Shown here: positions 45,935 through 59,900 of the stretch, in pieces | How the letters are laid out: each line of letters starts with the position of its first letter | Numbering within the stretch: the first letter of the stretch is position 1 | Assembly: GCA_015075165.1 (NCBI GenBank) | Contig: JABTUY010000004.1 | Coordinates: 434,001-498,000 of the forward strand | Direction of reading: 5' to 3' | DNA length: 64,000 nucleotides | DNA from: Ideonella sp. | Lineage (GTDB): Bacteria > Pseudomonadota > Gammaproteobacteria > Burkholderiales > Burkholderiaceae_C | Notes under the pieces: generated by a model | The model's database searches: none | What the model saw: the letters and a program-made list of their open reading frames with translations, nothing else | What the model was told of the DNA's origin: nothing | Program-made: the position numbers and the translations under genes

Positions 45935-46792
45935 TCAGCAGGAGAAGTCGTTTTCCAGCAGCGGCTGGCGCTTGACCACGGCGTCGAGCGCGAGCAGTTG
46001 CTCGAGCAGCGCGCGCATGTGCTGCAGCGGCACCGCGTTGGGCCCATCGGACAGCGCGTGCGCCGGGTCGGGGTGGGTCTCCATGAAGATGCCGGCGATG
46101 CCCACCGCAACCGCGGCGCGCGCCAGCACCGGCACGTGCTCGCGCTGGCCGCCGCTGCTGGTGCCCTCTCCACCGGGCAGCTGCACCGAATGGGTGGCGT
46201 CGAATACCACCGGCGCGCCGGTCTCGCGCATGATCGCCAGCGAGCGCATGTCGCTGACCAGGTTGTTGTAGCCGAAGCTCGCACCGCGCTCGCAGGCGAG
46301 GAAGTTGTCCTCTTCGAGCCCCTTCTCGCGGGCCCCCGCACGCGCCTTGTCGATCACGTTCTTCATCTCGTGCGGCGCGAGGAACTGGCCCTTCTTGATG
46401 TTGACCGGCCGGCCCGATTGCGCCACCGCGCGGATGAAGTCGGTCTGCCGGCACAGGAAGGCGGGCGTCTGCAGCACGTCGACCACCGCGGCCGCGGCCG
46501 GGATCTCGGCCTCGGTGTGCACGTCGGTCAGCAGCGGCAGCTTCAGCTCGCGCTTGACCTTGGCCAGAATCTCGAGCCCCTTGTCCATGCCGGGGCCACG
46601 GAACGAGGCGCCGCTCGAGCGGTTGGCCTTGTCGTAGCTCGACTTGAAGATGAACGGCATCTTCAGCTCGGCGGTGATCTCGCGCAGCCGGCCGGCGACA
46701 TCCATCTGCAGCTGCTCGGACTCGACGACGCAGGGGCCGGCGATCAGGAACAGCGGCCGGTGCAACCCGACCTCGAAGCCCGCCAGCTTCAA
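45935..46792 (-). CDS. kdsA: 3-deoxy-8-phosphooctulonate synthase (KDO-8-P synthase)
   Basis: A 285-residue enzyme that condenses arabinose 5-phosphate with phosphoenolpyruvate for lipopolysaccharide core synthesis. Marks: [42 protein letters not shown] and [12 protein letters not shown]. The start is TTG with a GAGGG site. It starts 10 nt after pyrG ends; the pyrG-kdsA-eno-ftsB order is common in Proteobacteria. Confidence 0.96.
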   Translation of the reverse strand: MKLAGFEVGLHRPLFLIAGPCVVESEQLQMDVAGRLREITAELKMPFIFKSSYDKANRSSGASFRGPGMDKGLEILAKVKRELKLPLLTDVHTEAEIPAAAAVVDVLQTPAFLCRQTDFIRAVAQSGRPVNIKKGQFLAPHEMKNVIDKARAGAREKGLEEDNFLACERGASFGYNNLVSDMRSLAIMRETGAPVVFDATHSVQLPGGEGTSSGGQREHVPVLARAAVAVGIAGIFMETHPDPAHALSDGPNAVPLQHMRALLEQLLALDAVVKRQPLLENDFSC

Positions 46793-46802
46793 CGCGCTGC
46801 CC

Positions 46803-48590
<1,788 letters not shown>

Positions 48591-48646
48591 ACGGCTGCTT
48601 CTCGCCTCTTGCCGACGATCGGCGGCCGGGTTCGCGCCGGACTCGA

Positions 48647-49474
48647 TCAGACGATCTTCTCGCCCGGGTGCGTGATCTTGCGCATCGGCTCGTAGCGGTC
48701 GGAGCGCACGCGCAGCGGGTGCGCCGTGTCGCCGCCGTCCCAGTGCGGATCGTCGATGCCGTCGAACACCTCGCGCAGGCGCTGACCCCAGGTGGTGTGG
48801 ATCATGCGGAAGTACGGGTTGCCTTCGTCGATGCAGACGATGCGGTCGGTGCCGAACTCGCCTTCGCGGTACAGCAGCAGATCGAGCGGCAGGCCGACGC
48901 TGAGGTTGGACTTCAGCGTCGAATCCATCGACACCAGCGCGCACTTGGCCGCCGTCTCGAGTGGCGTGGTCGGCGTGATCAGGCGGTCGAGCACCGGCTT
49001 GCCGTACTTCGATTCGCCGACCTGGAAGTAGCAGGTCTCGCGCGTGGCCTCGATGAAGTTGCCGGCCGCGTACACCTGGAACAGCCGCATCGCCTCGCCC
49101 TTGATCTGGCCGCCGAAGATCATCGATGCGTTGAAATCCACGCCGGCGTTCTTCAGCGCCTCGGCATCGTCGGCATGAACGCGGCGCACGGTGGCGCCGA
49201 GCACGCGCGCGGCGTCGAACATGCTCGATGCGTTCCAGATCGACACCGGCTCGCCGCCGTCGCGCGACTCGATCTTCTCGACCTGCAGCCGCTCGCGCAC
49301 CGATTGCGAGATCGACAGGTTGCCGGCCGACAGCATCACCATGAAGCGGTCGCCGGGCTTCTCGTAGACCATCATCTTGCGAAACGTGCTGATCTGGTCG
49401 ACGCCGGCGTTGGTGCGCGAGTCGGACAGGAACACCAGGCCGGCGTTCACGCGGATGCCGATGCAATAGGTCAT
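48647..49474 (-). CDS. Anbu-type proteasome-like peptidase
   Basis: A 275-residue Ntn hydrolase: after removal of Met1 the N-terminus is Thr1 (TYCIGIRVN), with Asp17 (FLSD) and Lys32 (STFRK), the proteasome beta-subunit catalytic layout. The following block, [16 protein letters not shown], is the Anbu hallmark. Anbu usually sits with an alpha-E protein, an ATP-grasp protein and a transglutaminase-like protein; none is here. It overlaps the mutS stop by 4 nt. Confidence 0.87.
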   Translation of the reverse strand: MTYCIGIRVNAGLVFLSDSRTNAGVDQISTFRKMMVYEKPGDRFMVMLSAGNLSISQSVRERLQVEKIESRDGGEPVSIWNASSMFDAARVLGATVRRVHADDAEALKNAGVDFNASMIFGGQIKGEAMRLFQVYAAGNFIEATRETCYFQVGESKYGKPVLDRLITPTTPLETAAKCALVSMDSTLKSNLSVGLPLDLLLYREGEFGTDRIVCIDEGNPYFRMIHTTWGQRLREVFDGIDDPHWDGGDTAHPLRVRSDRYEPMRKITHPGEKIV

Positions 49475-52146
49475 GGGTGGGCGTCTTTCTGCAGGGCTTT
49501 CAGGCGATACAGCGCATCGAGCGCCTCGCGCGGGCTCAGGGTGTCGGGCTCGATCGCGGCCAGGGCCTGCGCCAGCGCCAGCAGCTGCGGATCGGCCGCC
49601 GCAGCGTCGGGCGCTGCGACCTGCGGCGGCGCGGTGAACAGATCGACCTGCGCCTGGCCGGCGCGCGAGTGCGCCTCGAGTGCCTCGAGCGTGTGGCGCG
49701 CCTGGCGCACCACGCGATCGGGCATGCCGGCCAGTCGTGCCACCTGCACGCCGTAGCTGCGGCTGGCCGGTCCGGCCTCGATCTCGTGCAGGAACACTAC
49801 ATCGTGCCCGGCCTCGGTGGCCGACACGTGCACATTGAGCGCCTGCGCATGCTGCGCCGGAAACTCGGTGAGCTCGAAGTAGTGGGTGGCGAACAGCGTG
49901 AACGCGCGGTTGCGGTCGTGCAGCTGCGCCGCGATCGCCGCGGCCAGCGCCAGGCCGTCGAACGTGGAGGTGCCGCGGCCGATCTCGTCCATCAGCACCA
50001 GCGATTGGTCGGTCGCGCTGTGCACGATCGCCGCGGCCTCGGTCATCTCGAGCATGAAGGTGGATTGCGCGTTGGCCAGGTCGTCGGCCGCGCCGATGCG
50101 GGTGTGGATGGCGTCGATCGGCCCCAGCGTACACTGCTCGGCCGGCACGTATGAGCCCATCGACGCCAGCAGCACGATCAGCGCCACCTGGCGCATGTAG
50201 GTGCTCTTGCCGCCCATGTTCGGGCCGGTGATCACCAGCATGCGCGTCTTCGCGTCGAGCCGGCAATCGTTGGCGATGAACGGCGTGCCCTGCGTCTCGG
50301 CCAGCCGTGCCTGTACCACCGGGTGGCGGCCGCGCCGGATGTCGATGCACGGATGGTTGACGAACTGCGGCGCCGTCCACTGCAACGTGAGCGCGCGCTC
50401 GGCCAGGTTGGCCAGCGCGTCGAGCGTGGCCAGCGCGCGCGCCAGCGCGGCCAGCTGCGGCACGTGCGGCGCCAGCGTGTCGAGCAGCGCGTCCCACAGC
50501 AGCTTCTCGCGCGCCAGTGCGCGCTCCTCGGCCGCCAGCGCCTTGTCTTCGAACGCCTTCAGCTCCGGCGTGATGAAGCGCTCGGCGTTCTTCATCGTCT
50601 GCCGGCGCTGGTAGTCGGCCGGCACGCGGTCGAGGCCGCTCGCGGTCACCTCGATGTAGTAGCCGTGCACGCGGTTGAACTGCACGCGCAGGTTGCCGAT
50701 GCCGGTGTGCGCGCGCTCGCGCGCCTCGAGCTCGAGCAGAAAGGCATCGCCGTGCTGGCTGATCGCGCGCAGCTCGTCGAGCTCGGCGTCGTGGCCGGGC
50801 GCGATCACGCCGCCGTCGCGCAGCTGCAGCGCGGGCTCGGCGGCCAGCGTGGATTCCAACGTGGCGACGATCGCGGCATCGGGCTGCAGCTGCGCGTGCA
50901 CCTCGTCGAGCAGCGCGACGCCGCGCGGCGCCAGCGTGCGCAGCTGCGGCATCGCCTGCAGCGTGCTGCGCAGGCCGGCCAGTTCGCGCGGGCGCACCTG
51001 GCGCAGCGCCAGCCGCGCGCTGGTGCGCTCGACATCGCTGATGCCGCGCAGCGTGTCGCGCAGCGGCTGCAGCGCGGCCGCCGCCAGCACGCCGATGGCC
51101 GCCAGCCGCGCGCTGGCAGCGCCGCGCTCGCGCGGCGCGTGCGTGAGCCAGTGGCGCAGCAGCCGGCTGCCCATGCCGGTGGCGCAGCGGTCGAGCAGCG
51201 ACAGCAGCGTCGGTGAGTCTTCGCCACGCAGCGTCTGCGTGATCTCGAGGTTGCGCAGCGTGGTCGGCGGCAGCTCGATCAGCTCGCCGCTGCGCTCGAG
51301 TCTGAGCTCGACCACATGCGCCGCTGCGCGGCCCTGCGTGCGCTCGGCGTAGGCGAGCAGCGCGGCCGCCGCGGCGTGCGCGAGCGCGCAGTCTTCGGCA
51401 CCGAAGCCGGCCAGCGTGCCGACGCCCAGCGCCTCGCACAGCTTGCGGCGCCCAAGCGTGGCATCGAACTGCCACGCCGGCCGCGCGGTGCGCGCGCCGG
51501 CCAGGCGTTGCAGCGCGGCCGGCTGCGGCTGCTCGCCATCGTCGACCAGCACCTCGGCCGGCGCGATGCGCGCCAGCCAGCCCTCGAGCTGGTCGGCGGC
51601 CACCTCGGCCAGCGCGCAGCGGCCGCTGGCCAGGCTCAGCCACGCCAGCCCGCAGTGGCGGCCGCGCGCGTCGCGCGCCAGCGCCAGCAGCGTGGTGTCG
51701 GCGCGTTCGGCGAGCAGCTCGCCGTCGGTGACGGTGCCCGGTGTCACCACGCGCGTGACGCGGCGCTCGACCGGCCCCTTGGCGGTGGCGACGTCGCCCA
51801 CCTGCTCGGCAATGGCCACCGATTCGCCGAGCTTGATCAGCTTGGCCAGGTAGCTCTCGAGCGCCTGCGCCGGCACGCCGGCCATCACCACCGGCTCGCC
51901 GGCGCTGTGGCCGCGCGCGGTCAGCGTGATGTCGAGCAGCCGGTTCGCACGCCGCGCGTCGTCGTAGAAGAGCTCGTAGAAGTCGCCCATCCGGTAGAAC
52001 ACCAGGATGTCGGGGTGCTCGGCTTTGATGCGCAGGTACTGCTGCATCATCGGCGTGTGGGCCGCGAGTGGCGCACCGGCGGGCGAGGGCGCCGCGCTGC
52101 GAGGCGATGACGGCTCCATCGTCGAACGTCGCTCGGCCACCGTCAT
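49471..52146 (-). CDS. mutS: MutS, DNA mismatch recognition ATPase
   Basis: About 891 residues. The mismatch-binding Phe-x-Glu is in [15 protein letters not shown], Walker A is [15 protein letters not shown], and [16 protein letters not shown] is the Walker B/signature region. The start is uncertain: the first ATG (52146) lies only 9 bases after a TATAGT -10-like hexamer, so the second ATG (52119, MEPSSPRS) may be the real one. Confidence 0.95.
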   Translation of the reverse strand: MTVAERRSTMEPSSPRSAAPSPAGAPLAAHTPMMQQYLRIKAEHPDILVFYRMGDFYELFYDDARRANRLLDITLTARGHSAGEPVVMAGVPAQALESYLAKLIKLGESVAIAEQVGDVATAKGPVERRVTRVVTPGTVTDGELLAERADTTLLALARDARGRHCGLAWLSLASGRCALAEVAADQLEGWLARIAPAEVLVDDGEQPQPAALQRLAGARTARPAWQFDATLGRRKLCEALGVGTLAGFGAEDCALAHAAAAALLAYAERTQGRAAAHVVELRLERSGELIELPPTTLRNLEITQTLRGEDSPTLLSLLDRCATGMGSRLLRHWLTHAPRERGAASARLAAIGVLAAAALQPLRDTLRGISDVERTSARLALRQVRPRELAGLRSTLQAMPQLRTLAPRGVALLDEVHAQLQPDAAIVATLESTLAAEPALQLRDGGVIAPGHDAELDELRAISQHGDAFLLELEARERAHTGIGNLRVQFNRVHGYYIEVTASGLDRVPADYQRRQTMKNAERFITPELKAFEDKALAAEERALAREKLLWDALLDTLAPHVPQLAALARALATLDALANLAERALTLQWTAPQFVNHPCIDIRRGRHPVVQARLAETQGTPFIANDCRLDAKTRMLVITGPNMGGKSTYMRQVALIVLLASMGSYVPAEQCTLGPIDAIHTRIGAADDLANAQSTFMLEMTEAAAIVHSATDQSLVLMDEIGRGTSTFDGLALAAAIAAQLHDRNRAFTLFATHYFELTEFPAQHAQALNVHVSATEAGHDVVFLHEIEAGPASRSYGVQVARLAGMPDRVVRQARHTLEALEAHSRAGQAQVDLFTAPPQVAAPDAAAADPQLLALAQALAAIEPDTLSPREALDALYRLKALQKDAHP

Positions 52147-52278
52147 CGTGCGCGCACTATATGCGATCGATCTGCCGGCGCCGCGGCATCGGCCACGTCG
52201 CTTCACAATGCATAACATCGCGCGTTTACAACGCCTGGGCATCGTCGCGCGGCACGCGCGCAGAACAACAGCCACCCC

Positions 52279-53634
52279 ATGCCAGACGCCCCACATCTGC
52301 CCTCCATCGCCGGCCGCCGCCGCTGGCTCGGCACGCTGATCGCGATCGCGCTGCTGGCGCTGCTGGGCGCGCTGGCCTGGTACCTCACGAGCCGGTCGGC
52401 CCCCAACCCGGGGCCGCCGGGGGCGACCGCGCGTGGCCCCGGGGGGGCGGGCCCCGCGGGCAGGCCCGGCGGCTTTGGCGGCCCGCTGCCGAGCACGGTG
52501 GCGCTGGCCACCGCGCGCAAGGCCGATGTACCGGTGCTGCTCGATTCGCTCGGCACGGTGACGCCGGTGGCCACGGTCACCGTGCGGCCGCAGGTATCGG
52601 GCGTGCTGACTCGGGTGCTGTTCACCGAGGGGCAGATGGTCGCCCGCGGCCAGTTGCTGGCGCAGATCGACCCGCGACCGTTCGAGCTGGCGCTGATGCA
52701 AGCCAGTGGCACGCGCCAGCGTGACGAGGCGCAACTGCAGAACGCGCAGCTGACGCTCGAGCGCTACCGCACGCTGCTGCAGCAGGATTCGATCGCCCGG
52801 CAGGATGTGGACACGCAGGCGGCGCTGGTCAAGCAGCTCGAGGGCACGGTGATGACCGACCGCGCCAACGAGGGCACGGCACGGCTCAACTTGGGCTACA
52901 CGCGCATCGTTGCGCCGGTGGCCGGCCGCGTCGGCCTGCGCACGGTCGACGCCGGCAACCTGGTGGGCACGTCGGATGCCAACGGCGTCGCGGTGATCAC
53001 GCAGCTGACGCCGATCGACGTCGAGTTCACCGTCGCGCAGGATCGCGTGCACGAGGTGCTGCAGCGGCTGGCCGCCGGCACGTTGCCGGCGCGTGCGCTC
53101 GACAGCACGCGCAGCACGGTGCTCGACGAGGGCCGCTTCTCGGCGTTGGACAACCAGATCGACACGACGACCGGCACGGTCAAGGGCAAGGCGCGCTTCG
53201 CCAACACCAAGGGGCTGCTGTTTCCGAACCAGTTCGTCAACCTGCAGCTCGAGCTGAACACCATCACCGGCGCGGTGGTGGTGCCGCTGACGGCGTTGCG
53301 CAACGGCCCCAAGGGTGATTTCGTCTACGTGCTCGAGCCCGACAAGACCGTGCGCCAGCGCAGCGTCAAGCGTGGCCAGGCGAGTGCCGAGCGCGTGGTG
53401 ATCGCCAGCGGCCTCAGCGAGGGCGAGCAGGTGGTGACCGAAGGCGCCGATCGCCTGAAGGACGGCGCCAGCGTGCAGCTCGCCGCTGACGTGGCGGCCT
53501 CGGCGCCGGCGCGCGCCGGCTCGCGGCCCTGGCGTGGTGCATCGGGCTCGCCCGGCGCGGCCGGCGCCTGGGGCGGTGGCGCATCGCGTCCGCGGCGTGC
53601 CGAGCGCACTGCGTCGGCTGCCGCCGGCTCGTGA
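52279..53634 (+). CDS. mdtA: RND efflux periplasmic adaptor (MdtA-like)
   Basis: A 451-residue membrane fusion protein. The N-terminal helix (about 17-36) anchors it. A Pro/Gly-rich linker (about 40-68) is followed by the biotinyl-lipoyl domain ([31 protein letters not shown]), hairpin, beta-barrel ([28 protein letters not shown]) and a membrane-proximal domain. It bridges the RND pumps and the outer-membrane channel. Its stop overlaps the GTG start of mdtB. The DNA of the linker is extremely G/C-rich with inverted repeats. Confidence 0.92.
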   Translation: MPDAPHLPSIAGRRRWLGTLIAIALLALLGALAWYLTSRSAPNPGPPGATARGPGGAGPAGRPGGFGGPLPSTVALATARKADVPVLLDSLGTVTPVATVTVRPQVSGVLTRVLFTEGQMVARGQLLAQIDPRPFELALMQASGTRQRDEAQLQNAQLTLERYRTLLQQDSIARQDVDTQAALVKQLEGTVMTDRANEGTARLNLGYTRIVAPVAGRVGLRTVDAGNLVGTSDANGVAVITQLTPIDVEFTVAQDRVHEVLQRLAAGTLPARALDSTRSTVLDEGRFSALDNQIDTTTGTVKGKARFANTKGLLFPNQFVNLQLELNTITGAVVVPLTALRNGPKGDFVYVLEPDKTVRQRSVKRGQASAERVVIASGLSEGEQVVTEGADRLKDGASVQLAADVAASAPARAGSRPWRGASGSPGAAGAWGGGASRPRRAERTASAAAGS

Positions 53635-56600
53635 ACCCGTCGCGTCCGTTCATCGAGCGGCCGGTCGCCACCGGCCTGCTGATGCTGGCGATCGTGCTGT
53701 CGGGCCTGGTCGGCCTGCGGCTGCTGCCGCTGTCGGCGTTGCCGCAGGTCGACTACCCGACGATCCAGGTGCAGACGCTGTACCCCGGTGCCAGCCCCGA
53801 GGTGATGAGCCGCGTCGTCACCGCACCCTTGGAGCGCCAGTTCGGCCAGATGGCGGGGCTGGGCCGCATGAGCTCCACCAGCGCGGCCGGGGTGTCGATC
53901 ATCACGCTGCAGTTCGCGCTGGCGCTGAGCCTCGATTCGGCCGAGCAGGAGGTGCAGGCGGCGATCAACGGCGCCGGCTCGAGCCTGCCGGCCGACCTGC
54001 CGGCGCCGCCGGTGTATGCCAAGGTCAACCCGGCCGATGCGCCGGTGCTGACGCTGGCGATCACCTCCGACACGCTGCCGCTGACCGAGGTGCAGAACCT
54101 GGCCAACACGCGGCTGGCGCAGAAGATCAGTCAGATCGCCGGCGTCGGCCAGGTCACGCTGGCCGGCGGCCAGCGGCCGGCGGTGCGCATCCAGGCCGAC
54201 ACGCAGGCGCTGGCCGCCAAGGGCATCGGCATCGATGCGCTGCGCAGCGCGATCGCGGCGGCCAACGCCAACAGCGCCAAGGGCAGCTTCGATGGCCCGC
54301 TGCGCGGCTACAACATCAATGCCAACGATCGCCTGCTGACCGCGGCCGACTACCGCAGTCTCGTCGTCACCTACAAGAACGGCGCGCCGGTGCTGCTGGC
54401 GGATGTGGCGCGCGTGATCGATGGCGCCGAGAACACGCAGCTCGGCGCGTGGTCGGGCACCGAGTGCGCAGCCGATGCCGCGGCCGCGCCAGCCACCGGC
54501 CGCGGCGGGCGCAGTGCGTGCGCGGCGGGGCATCTGCTGCAGCCGGCGATCATCCTCAACGTGCAGCGCCAGCCCGGCGCGAACGTGATCCGCACCGTCG
54601 ACGCGATCAAGGCGCAGCTGCCGGCGCTGCAGCAGCAGTTGCCGGCCGCGCTGCACGTGCAGGTGCTGAGCGACCGCACCACCGGCATCCGCGCGTCGGT
54701 GCTGCACGTGCAGATCGAGCTCGGCTTGGCGGTGGCGATGGTGGTGCTGGTGATCTTGTGCTTCCTGCACAGCCTGCGCGCCACGCTGATCGCCAGCATC
54801 GCGGTGCCGATCTCGCTGGTCGGCAGTTGCGGCGTGATGCTTCTGCTGGGCTACAGCCTGAACAACCTGAGCCTGATGGCGTTGACGATCGCCACCGGCT
54901 TCGTCGTCGACGACGCGATCGTGATGCTGGAAAACATTTCTCGCCACCTCGAGGTGGCGAGAAATGCTTCGGCGCAGGCTCATGCCGGCGCAGCCGGCGT
55001 GAAGGGCGCACCAGCGCCCGGCCGCAGCCAGAACGTCGTGCTCAAAGCCGCGATGGACGGCGCCTCGCAGATCGGCTTCACGATCATCTCGCTCACCGTG
55101 TCGCTGATCGCGGTGCTGATTCCGCTGCTGTTCATGGGCGACGTGGTCGGCCGGCTGTTCCGCGAATTCGCGGTGACGTTGGCGATCACGATCCTGATCT
55201 CGGCCGTGGTCTCGCTGACGCTGGTGCCGATGATGTCGGCGCGCTGGCTCGGCGACGCTGCGCACCATGGTGGCCGCATGGGCGCCGCGGTGCAGCGCGG
55301 TTTCGACCGCGTGGTCGCCGGCTACGACCGCTGGCTCGGCGTGGTGCTGCGCCACCAGGGGGCGACGCTGCTGGTTGCACTGGCCACGCTGGCGCTGACC
55401 GCGCTGCTGTATCTGGTGATCCCGAAGGGCTTGTTCCCGACGCAGGACACCGGCCAGCTGCAGGCGCGCATCGAGGCGGAGCAGGGCATCTCGTACCCGC
55501 GCATGCGCGATCTGCAGCTCGCGGCTGCCGACGCGATCCTGGTCGACCCGGCGGTGGCCACGCTGAGCTCGGTGGTGGGCGTCGACGCCGCCAACAACAC
55601 CATGCTGCACACCGGTCGCATGCTGGTGAACCTCAAGCCCAAGACGCAGCGCGACGACCAGGCTGCCGTGATGCAGCGGCTGCGCGAGCGCGTGGCGCGG
55701 GTGCCCGGCGTCACGCTGTACCTGCAGCCGACACAGGATCTGACGATCGACGCCGAAACCGGGCCGACCGAGTTCCGCCTCTCGCTCGACGGCTCCGACA
55801 CCGCCAGCGTCACCGAGTCGGCGCAGCAGCTGGTGCAGCGGTTGCGCACGGTGGCCGCGGTGCGCAACCCGACGACCGACGCCGGTGCCGCGGCGCCGGC
55901 GGCGTTCATCGACATCGACCGCGACACCGCGTCGCGCCTGGGCATCACCGCGAGCGCGATCGACGACGCGCTGTACAGCGCATTCGGCCAGCGCATCGTC
56001 TCGACCATCTTCACCGAAACCAACCAGTACCGCGTGATCCTGGAGGCGCAAGCGGGCGCGCTGACCACGCCGGCCGCGCTCGGTTCGCTGCGGCTGAAAG
56101 CCGGCAACGGCAGCAGCACGCCGCTGGCGGCGATCGCCACCGTGCGCGAGGCCCCCGCGCCGCTGCAGGTGACGCACGTGGCGCAGTTCCCGGCCACCAC
56201 GGTGGGCTTCGACACCGCGCCGGGTGTCGCGCTCGGCGCGGCGGTGGACGCCATCCGCGCGGCGGCGCGCGAGATCGGGCTGCCCGGCGGCGTATCGATG
56301 ACGTTCCTCGGCGCCGCTGGTTCGTACGAAACCTCGCTGGCGAACCAGCTGTGGCTGATCCTGGCCGCGGTGGTCTGCGTCTACATCGTGCTCGGCGTGC
56401 TGTACGAGAGCTATGTCCACCCGCTGACGATCCTGTCGACGCTGCCGTCGGCCGGCGTCGGCGCACTGCTGGCGCTGATGATCGGCGGCCACGACCTCGG
56501 CGTGATCGGCATCATCGGCATCATCTTGCTGATCGGCATCGTCAAGAAGAACGCGATCATGATGATCGACTTCGCGATCGACGCCGAACGGCACGACGGC

Positions 56601-56939
56601 AAGAGCGCGCTCGAGGCGATCCGCCAGGCGGCGTTGATGCGCTTTCGCCCGATCCTGATGACCACGCTGGCGGCGCTGGGCGCGGCGTTGCCGCTGATGT
56701 TCGGCTGGGGCGAGGGCGCCGAGCTGCGGCGCCCGCTGGGCCTGGCGATCTTCGGCGGCCTGGTGTTGAGCCAATTGCTGACGCTGTTCACCACGCCGGT
56801 GATCTACCTCGCGTTCGATCGCCTCGGCACGGTGTCGCGCGAGCGCGCGGCGCGGCGCGCGCAGCGGCGCAGCGACGCTTCGACGCCCGATGCCGCCGCG
56901 CGCCCGGCCGCGGGCCCGGCAAGCGAAGGGCCGGCATGA
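53631..56939 (+). CDS. mdtB: RND efflux permease, MdtB-like, with two in-frame insertions
   Basis: A 1102-residue RND transporter with 12 membrane helices, two periplasmic porter loops and the proton-relay Asp pair in [13 protein letters not shown] (TM4). MdtB forms a heterotrimer with MdtC. Compared with E. coli MdtB as I recall it, there are two extra segments: about 26 residues after LGAW (275-305) in the first periplasmic loop, and about 24 residues in the cytoplasmic TM4-TM5 loop just after ENISRHLE (from residue 442). Both coincide with palindromic DNA and keep the frame. The start is GTG, overlapping mdtA. Confidence 0.9.
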   Translation: MNPSRPFIERPVATGLLMLAIVLSGLVGLRLLPLSALPQVDYPTIQVQTLYPGASPEVMSRVVTAPLERQFGQMAGLGRMSSTSAAGVSIITLQFALALSLDSAEQEVQAAINGAGSSLPADLPAPPVYAKVNPADAPVLTLAITSDTLPLTEVQNLANTRLAQKISQIAGVGQVTLAGGQRPAVRIQADTQALAAKGIGIDALRSAIAAANANSAKGSFDGPLRGYNINANDRLLTAADYRSLVVTYKNGAPVLLADVARVIDGAENTQLGAWSGTECAADAAAAPATGRGGRSACAAGHLLQPAIILNVQRQPGANVIRTVDAIKAQLPALQQQLPAALHVQVLSDRTTGIRASVLHVQIELGLAVAMVVLVILCFLHSLRATLIASIAVPISLVGSCGVMLLLGYSLNNLSLMALTIATGFVVDDAIVMLENISRHLEVARNASAQAHAGAAGVKGAPAPGRSQNVVLKAAMDGASQIGFTIISLTVSLIAVLIPLLFMGDVVGRLFREFAVTLAITILISAVVSLTLVPMMSARWLGDAAHHGGRMGAAVQRGFDRVVAGYDRWLGVVLRHQGATLLVALATLALTALLYLVIPKGLFPTQDTGQLQARIEAEQGISYPRMRDLQLAAADAILVDPAVATLSSVVGVDAANNTMLHTGRMLVNLKPKTQRDDQAAVMQRLRERVARVPGVTLYLQPTQDLTIDAETGPTEFRLSLDGSDTASVTESAQQLVQRLRTVAAVRNPTTDAGAAAPAAFIDIDRDTASRLGITASAIDDALYSAFGQRIVSTIFTETNQYRVILEAQAGALTTPAALGSLRLKAGNGSSTPLAAIATVREAPAPLQVTHVAQFPATTVGFDTAPGVALGAAVDAIRAAAREIGLPGGVSMTFLGAAGSYETSLANQLWLILAAVVCVYIVLGVLYESYVHPLTILSTLPSAGVGALLALMIGGHDLGVIGIIGIILLIGIVKKNAIMMIDFAIDAERHDGKSALEAIRQAALMRFRPILMTTLAALGAALPLMFGWGEGAELRRPLGLAIFGGLVLSQLLTLFTTPVIYLAFDRLGTVSRERAARRAQRRSDASTPDAAARPAAGPASEGPA
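54477..54506. repeat. GC-only hairpin inside mdtB (insertion 1)
   Basis: 10-bp perfect arms (54477-54486 and 54497-54506) with a 10-base loop. The hairpin lies within the coding stretch for the extra Ala/Gly/Cys-rich segment (54453-54545) between LGAW and the conserved [16 protein letters not shown]. Confidence 0.55.
54935..54966. repeat. Perfect 32-bp palindrome inside mdtB (insertion 2)
   Basis: Every base of 54935-54950 pairs with 54951-54966, with centre CCTCGAGG and outer ends CATTTCTCG/CGAGAAATG. It contains the codons ATT and TCT, unusual in this GC-rich gene, and marks the start of a 24-residue extra segment in the TM4-TM5 loop. The outer AT-rich ends contrast with flanking DNA, suggesting a mobile palindromic unit. 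Confidence 0.8.
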
Positions 56940-59900
56940 ACCTGTCGAAGCCCTTCGTCGAGCGTCCGGTGGCGACCACGCTGCTGACGATCGGCATCGC
57001 GCTGGCTGGCGCGGCGGCGTTCTTCGTGCTGCCGGTGTCGCCGCTGCCGCAGGTGGACTTCCCCACCATCTCGGTCAGCGCCAGCCTGCCCGGCGCGAGC
57101 CCGGAGACGATGGCCTCCAGCGTGGCCACGCCGCTGGAGCGCCGGCTCGGCGTGATTCCGGGGGTCAACGAGATGACCTCGTCGAGCTCGCAGGGCTCGT
57201 CGCGCATCACGCTGCAGTTCGACCTCAGCCGCAACATCGACGGCGCCGCGCGCGAGGTGCAGGCGGCGATCAACGCAGCGCGCGTCGACCTGCCGGCCAC
57301 GCTGCGCAGCAACCCCACCTACCGCAAGATGAACCCGGCCGACGCGCCGGTGATCATCCTGGCGCTGACCTCGAAGACGCGCACGCCAGGGCAGATCTAC
57401 GACGCGGTGTCCAACATCGTCAGCCAGCGTGTGGCACAGGTGGCCGGCGTCGGCGACGTCGAGATCGGCGGCGGCTCGCTGCCCGCGGTGCGGGTCGAGC
57501 TGCAGCCGCTGGCGATGCAGCACTACGGCATCAGCAGCGCCGAGGTGCGCGCCGCGCTGCAGGCGGTGAACGCCAGCCGCCCGCAGGGCATGGTCGGGGA
57601 CGACGAGCGCCGGCTGCAGCTGTACACGCCCAAGCCCGAGCGCAAGGCGAGCGAGTTCGGCAAGCTGATCGTGGCTTGGCGCAACGGCGCCGCGGTGCGG
57701 CTGGCCGACATCGCGCAGGTGCGCGACAGTGTCGAGAACACGCGCACGCTGGGTCTGTTCAACGGCCAGCCGGCGATCATCGTGCTGATCACGCGCCAGC
57801 CCGGTGCCAACGTGATCACCACCGTCGACGGTGTGCGTGCGCTGGTGCCCGAGCTGCAGGCGCAGCTGCCGCAGGACATCGAGCTGCGCGTGGCATCCGA
57901 CGCCACCAACTCGATCCGCGCGTCGCTGCACGAGGTCGAGCTGACGCTGGTCACCGCCGTGGTGCTGGTGGTCATCGTGGTCGGCCTGTTCCTCGGCAGC
58001 CTGCGCGCCACGCTGGTGCCCGCGGTGGCCACCGTGGTGTCGCTGCTGGCGACCTTCGGCGCGATGTACTTCCTCGGCTACAGCCTGAACAACCTCAGCC
58101 TGATGGCGCTCACCGTGGCCACCGGCTTCGTCGTCGACGATGCGATCGTGGTGCTGGAGAACACCGCACGCCACATCGAAGCGGGCATGGGTCGCATGGA
58201 GGCGGCGCTGCGCGGCGCGCGCGAGGTCGGCTTCACGGTGCTGTCGATCAGCCTGTCGCTGGTGGCGGTGTTCATCCCGCTGCTGTTCATGGAAGGGCAG
58301 ATCGGCCGCCTGTTCCGCGAGTTCGCGGTCACGCTGTCGGCCGCGGTGCTGCTGTCGCTGCTGGTGTCGCTGACCACCACGCCGATGATGTGCGCCTGGT
58401 GGCTGGCATCGGACCGCGTGCCGGCCGCGGGGCGCGAGCGCGGCTGGCTGGCGCGCGCCGGTGCGGCGACGTGGGCGTTCGTGTTGCGCGTCTACGCGCG
58501 CAGCCTCGACTGGGCACTGGCCAGCAAGGCGCTGATGATGCTGATCCTGGCCTTCGTCGTCGGCCTGAACGTGTACCTGTTCGTCCACGTGCCGAAGGGC
58601 TTCTTCCCGCAGCAGGATTCCGGCCAGATCCGCGGCGGCCTGCAATCCGACCAGAGCATCTCGACGCAGGCGATGGGCGCCAAGCTGCGCCAGGTGGTCG
58701 ACATCATCCACGCCGACCCCGCGGTCGACACCGTGGTCGGCTTCACCGGCGGCGGACGTGCCGGCGGCGGCTTCCTGTTCGTCAACCTCAAGCCGCGCGG
58801 CGAGCGCCAGGAGGGCGCCTTCGCGGTGATCGCAAGGCTGCGCCCGCAACTGGCGCAGGTGACCGGGCTGCGCGCCTTCCTGAGCCCGGTGCAGGTGCTG
58901 CGCGCCGGCGGCCGCGCGAGCAACGCCACCTACCAGTACACGCTGAAGGCCGACAACCTGGCCGACCTGCGCCTGTGGGCCACGCGGCTGGCCGGCCGGC
59001 TCGAGCTCGACGAGCGGTTGACCGACGTGAACACCGACCAGACCGATCGCGGCGTCGAGAGCTACGTCGAGATCGACAAGGCTGGCGCCGCGCGCTTGGG
59101 CATCACGGCGGCCGACGTCGACGCCGCGCTGTACGACGCGTTCGGCCAGCGCGCGGTGAGCACGATCTATTCCGACCTCAACCAGTACAAGGTGATCATG
59201 GAATGGGCGCCTGGGTACACGCGCGGGCCCAACGCGCTGGCCGACGTCTACGTGCCGTCGCGCGCACCCGATGCGGCGGTCGGCAGCCCGGCCAATCCGG
59301 GCCAGCGCGGCGCCTCGACCGCGCCGGCGCTGAACACGCGCGCCAACACGATGGTGCCGCTGGCGGCGATCGCGCGCTTCAAGGAGGGCGCGGCGCCGAC
59401 CTCGATTCAGCACCAGGACACCGAGATCGCCACCACGATCTCGTTCAACCTCGGCGACGGCGTCTCGCTGGGGCAGGCACAGCAGGCGCTGCTGCAGGCG
59501 CAGGCCGACATCGGCATGCCCACCAACGTGCGCGGCGCGTTCGCCGGCACGGCGCTGAACTTCCAGCAGTCGCAGGCGCAGCAGCTATGGCTGATCGTGG
59601 CCGCGCTGGTGGTGATCTACATCGTGCTCGGCGTGCTGTACGAGAGCCTGATCCACCCGCTCACCGTGCTGTCGACGCTGCCGTCGGCCGGCGTCGGTGC
59701 GGTGCTGGCGCTGCTGCTGCTGCGCATGGAGTTCTCGGTCATCGCGTTGATCGGCGTGTTCCTGCTGATCGGCATCGTCAAGAAGAATGCGATCCTGATC
59801 ATCGACTTCGCGCTCGAGGCCGAGCGCGCGCGCGGCCTCGGGCCCGTGGCCGCGGTGCGCGAGGCCTGCCTGCTGCGGCTGCGCCCGATCCTGATGACCA

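Noticed and set aside
52390..52480. Pro/Gly-rich linker of MdtA as a third palindromic insertion in the efflux operon
   Set aside because: The DNA has G/C inverted repeats, but MdtA homologues normally carry a low-complexity linker at this position, so an insertion is not needed to explain it.
49475..53052. Extension of the mutS frame far upstream to 53052
   Set aside because: The extension lies opposite the mdtA gene and has no MutS-like sequence before [13 protein letters not shown].
53325..56774. 1149-codon open frame on the minus strand opposite mdtB
   Set aside because: A shadow frame caused by high GC; its translation is His/Arg/Gln-rich with no domain, while the plus-strand frames are clear RND pumps.
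53534..56935. Long open frame upstream of mdtC in the same frame
   Set aside because: It overlaps mdtB in another frame; the real mdtC start is the ATG at 56936, with a 4-base overlap with mdtB and the family N-terminus.
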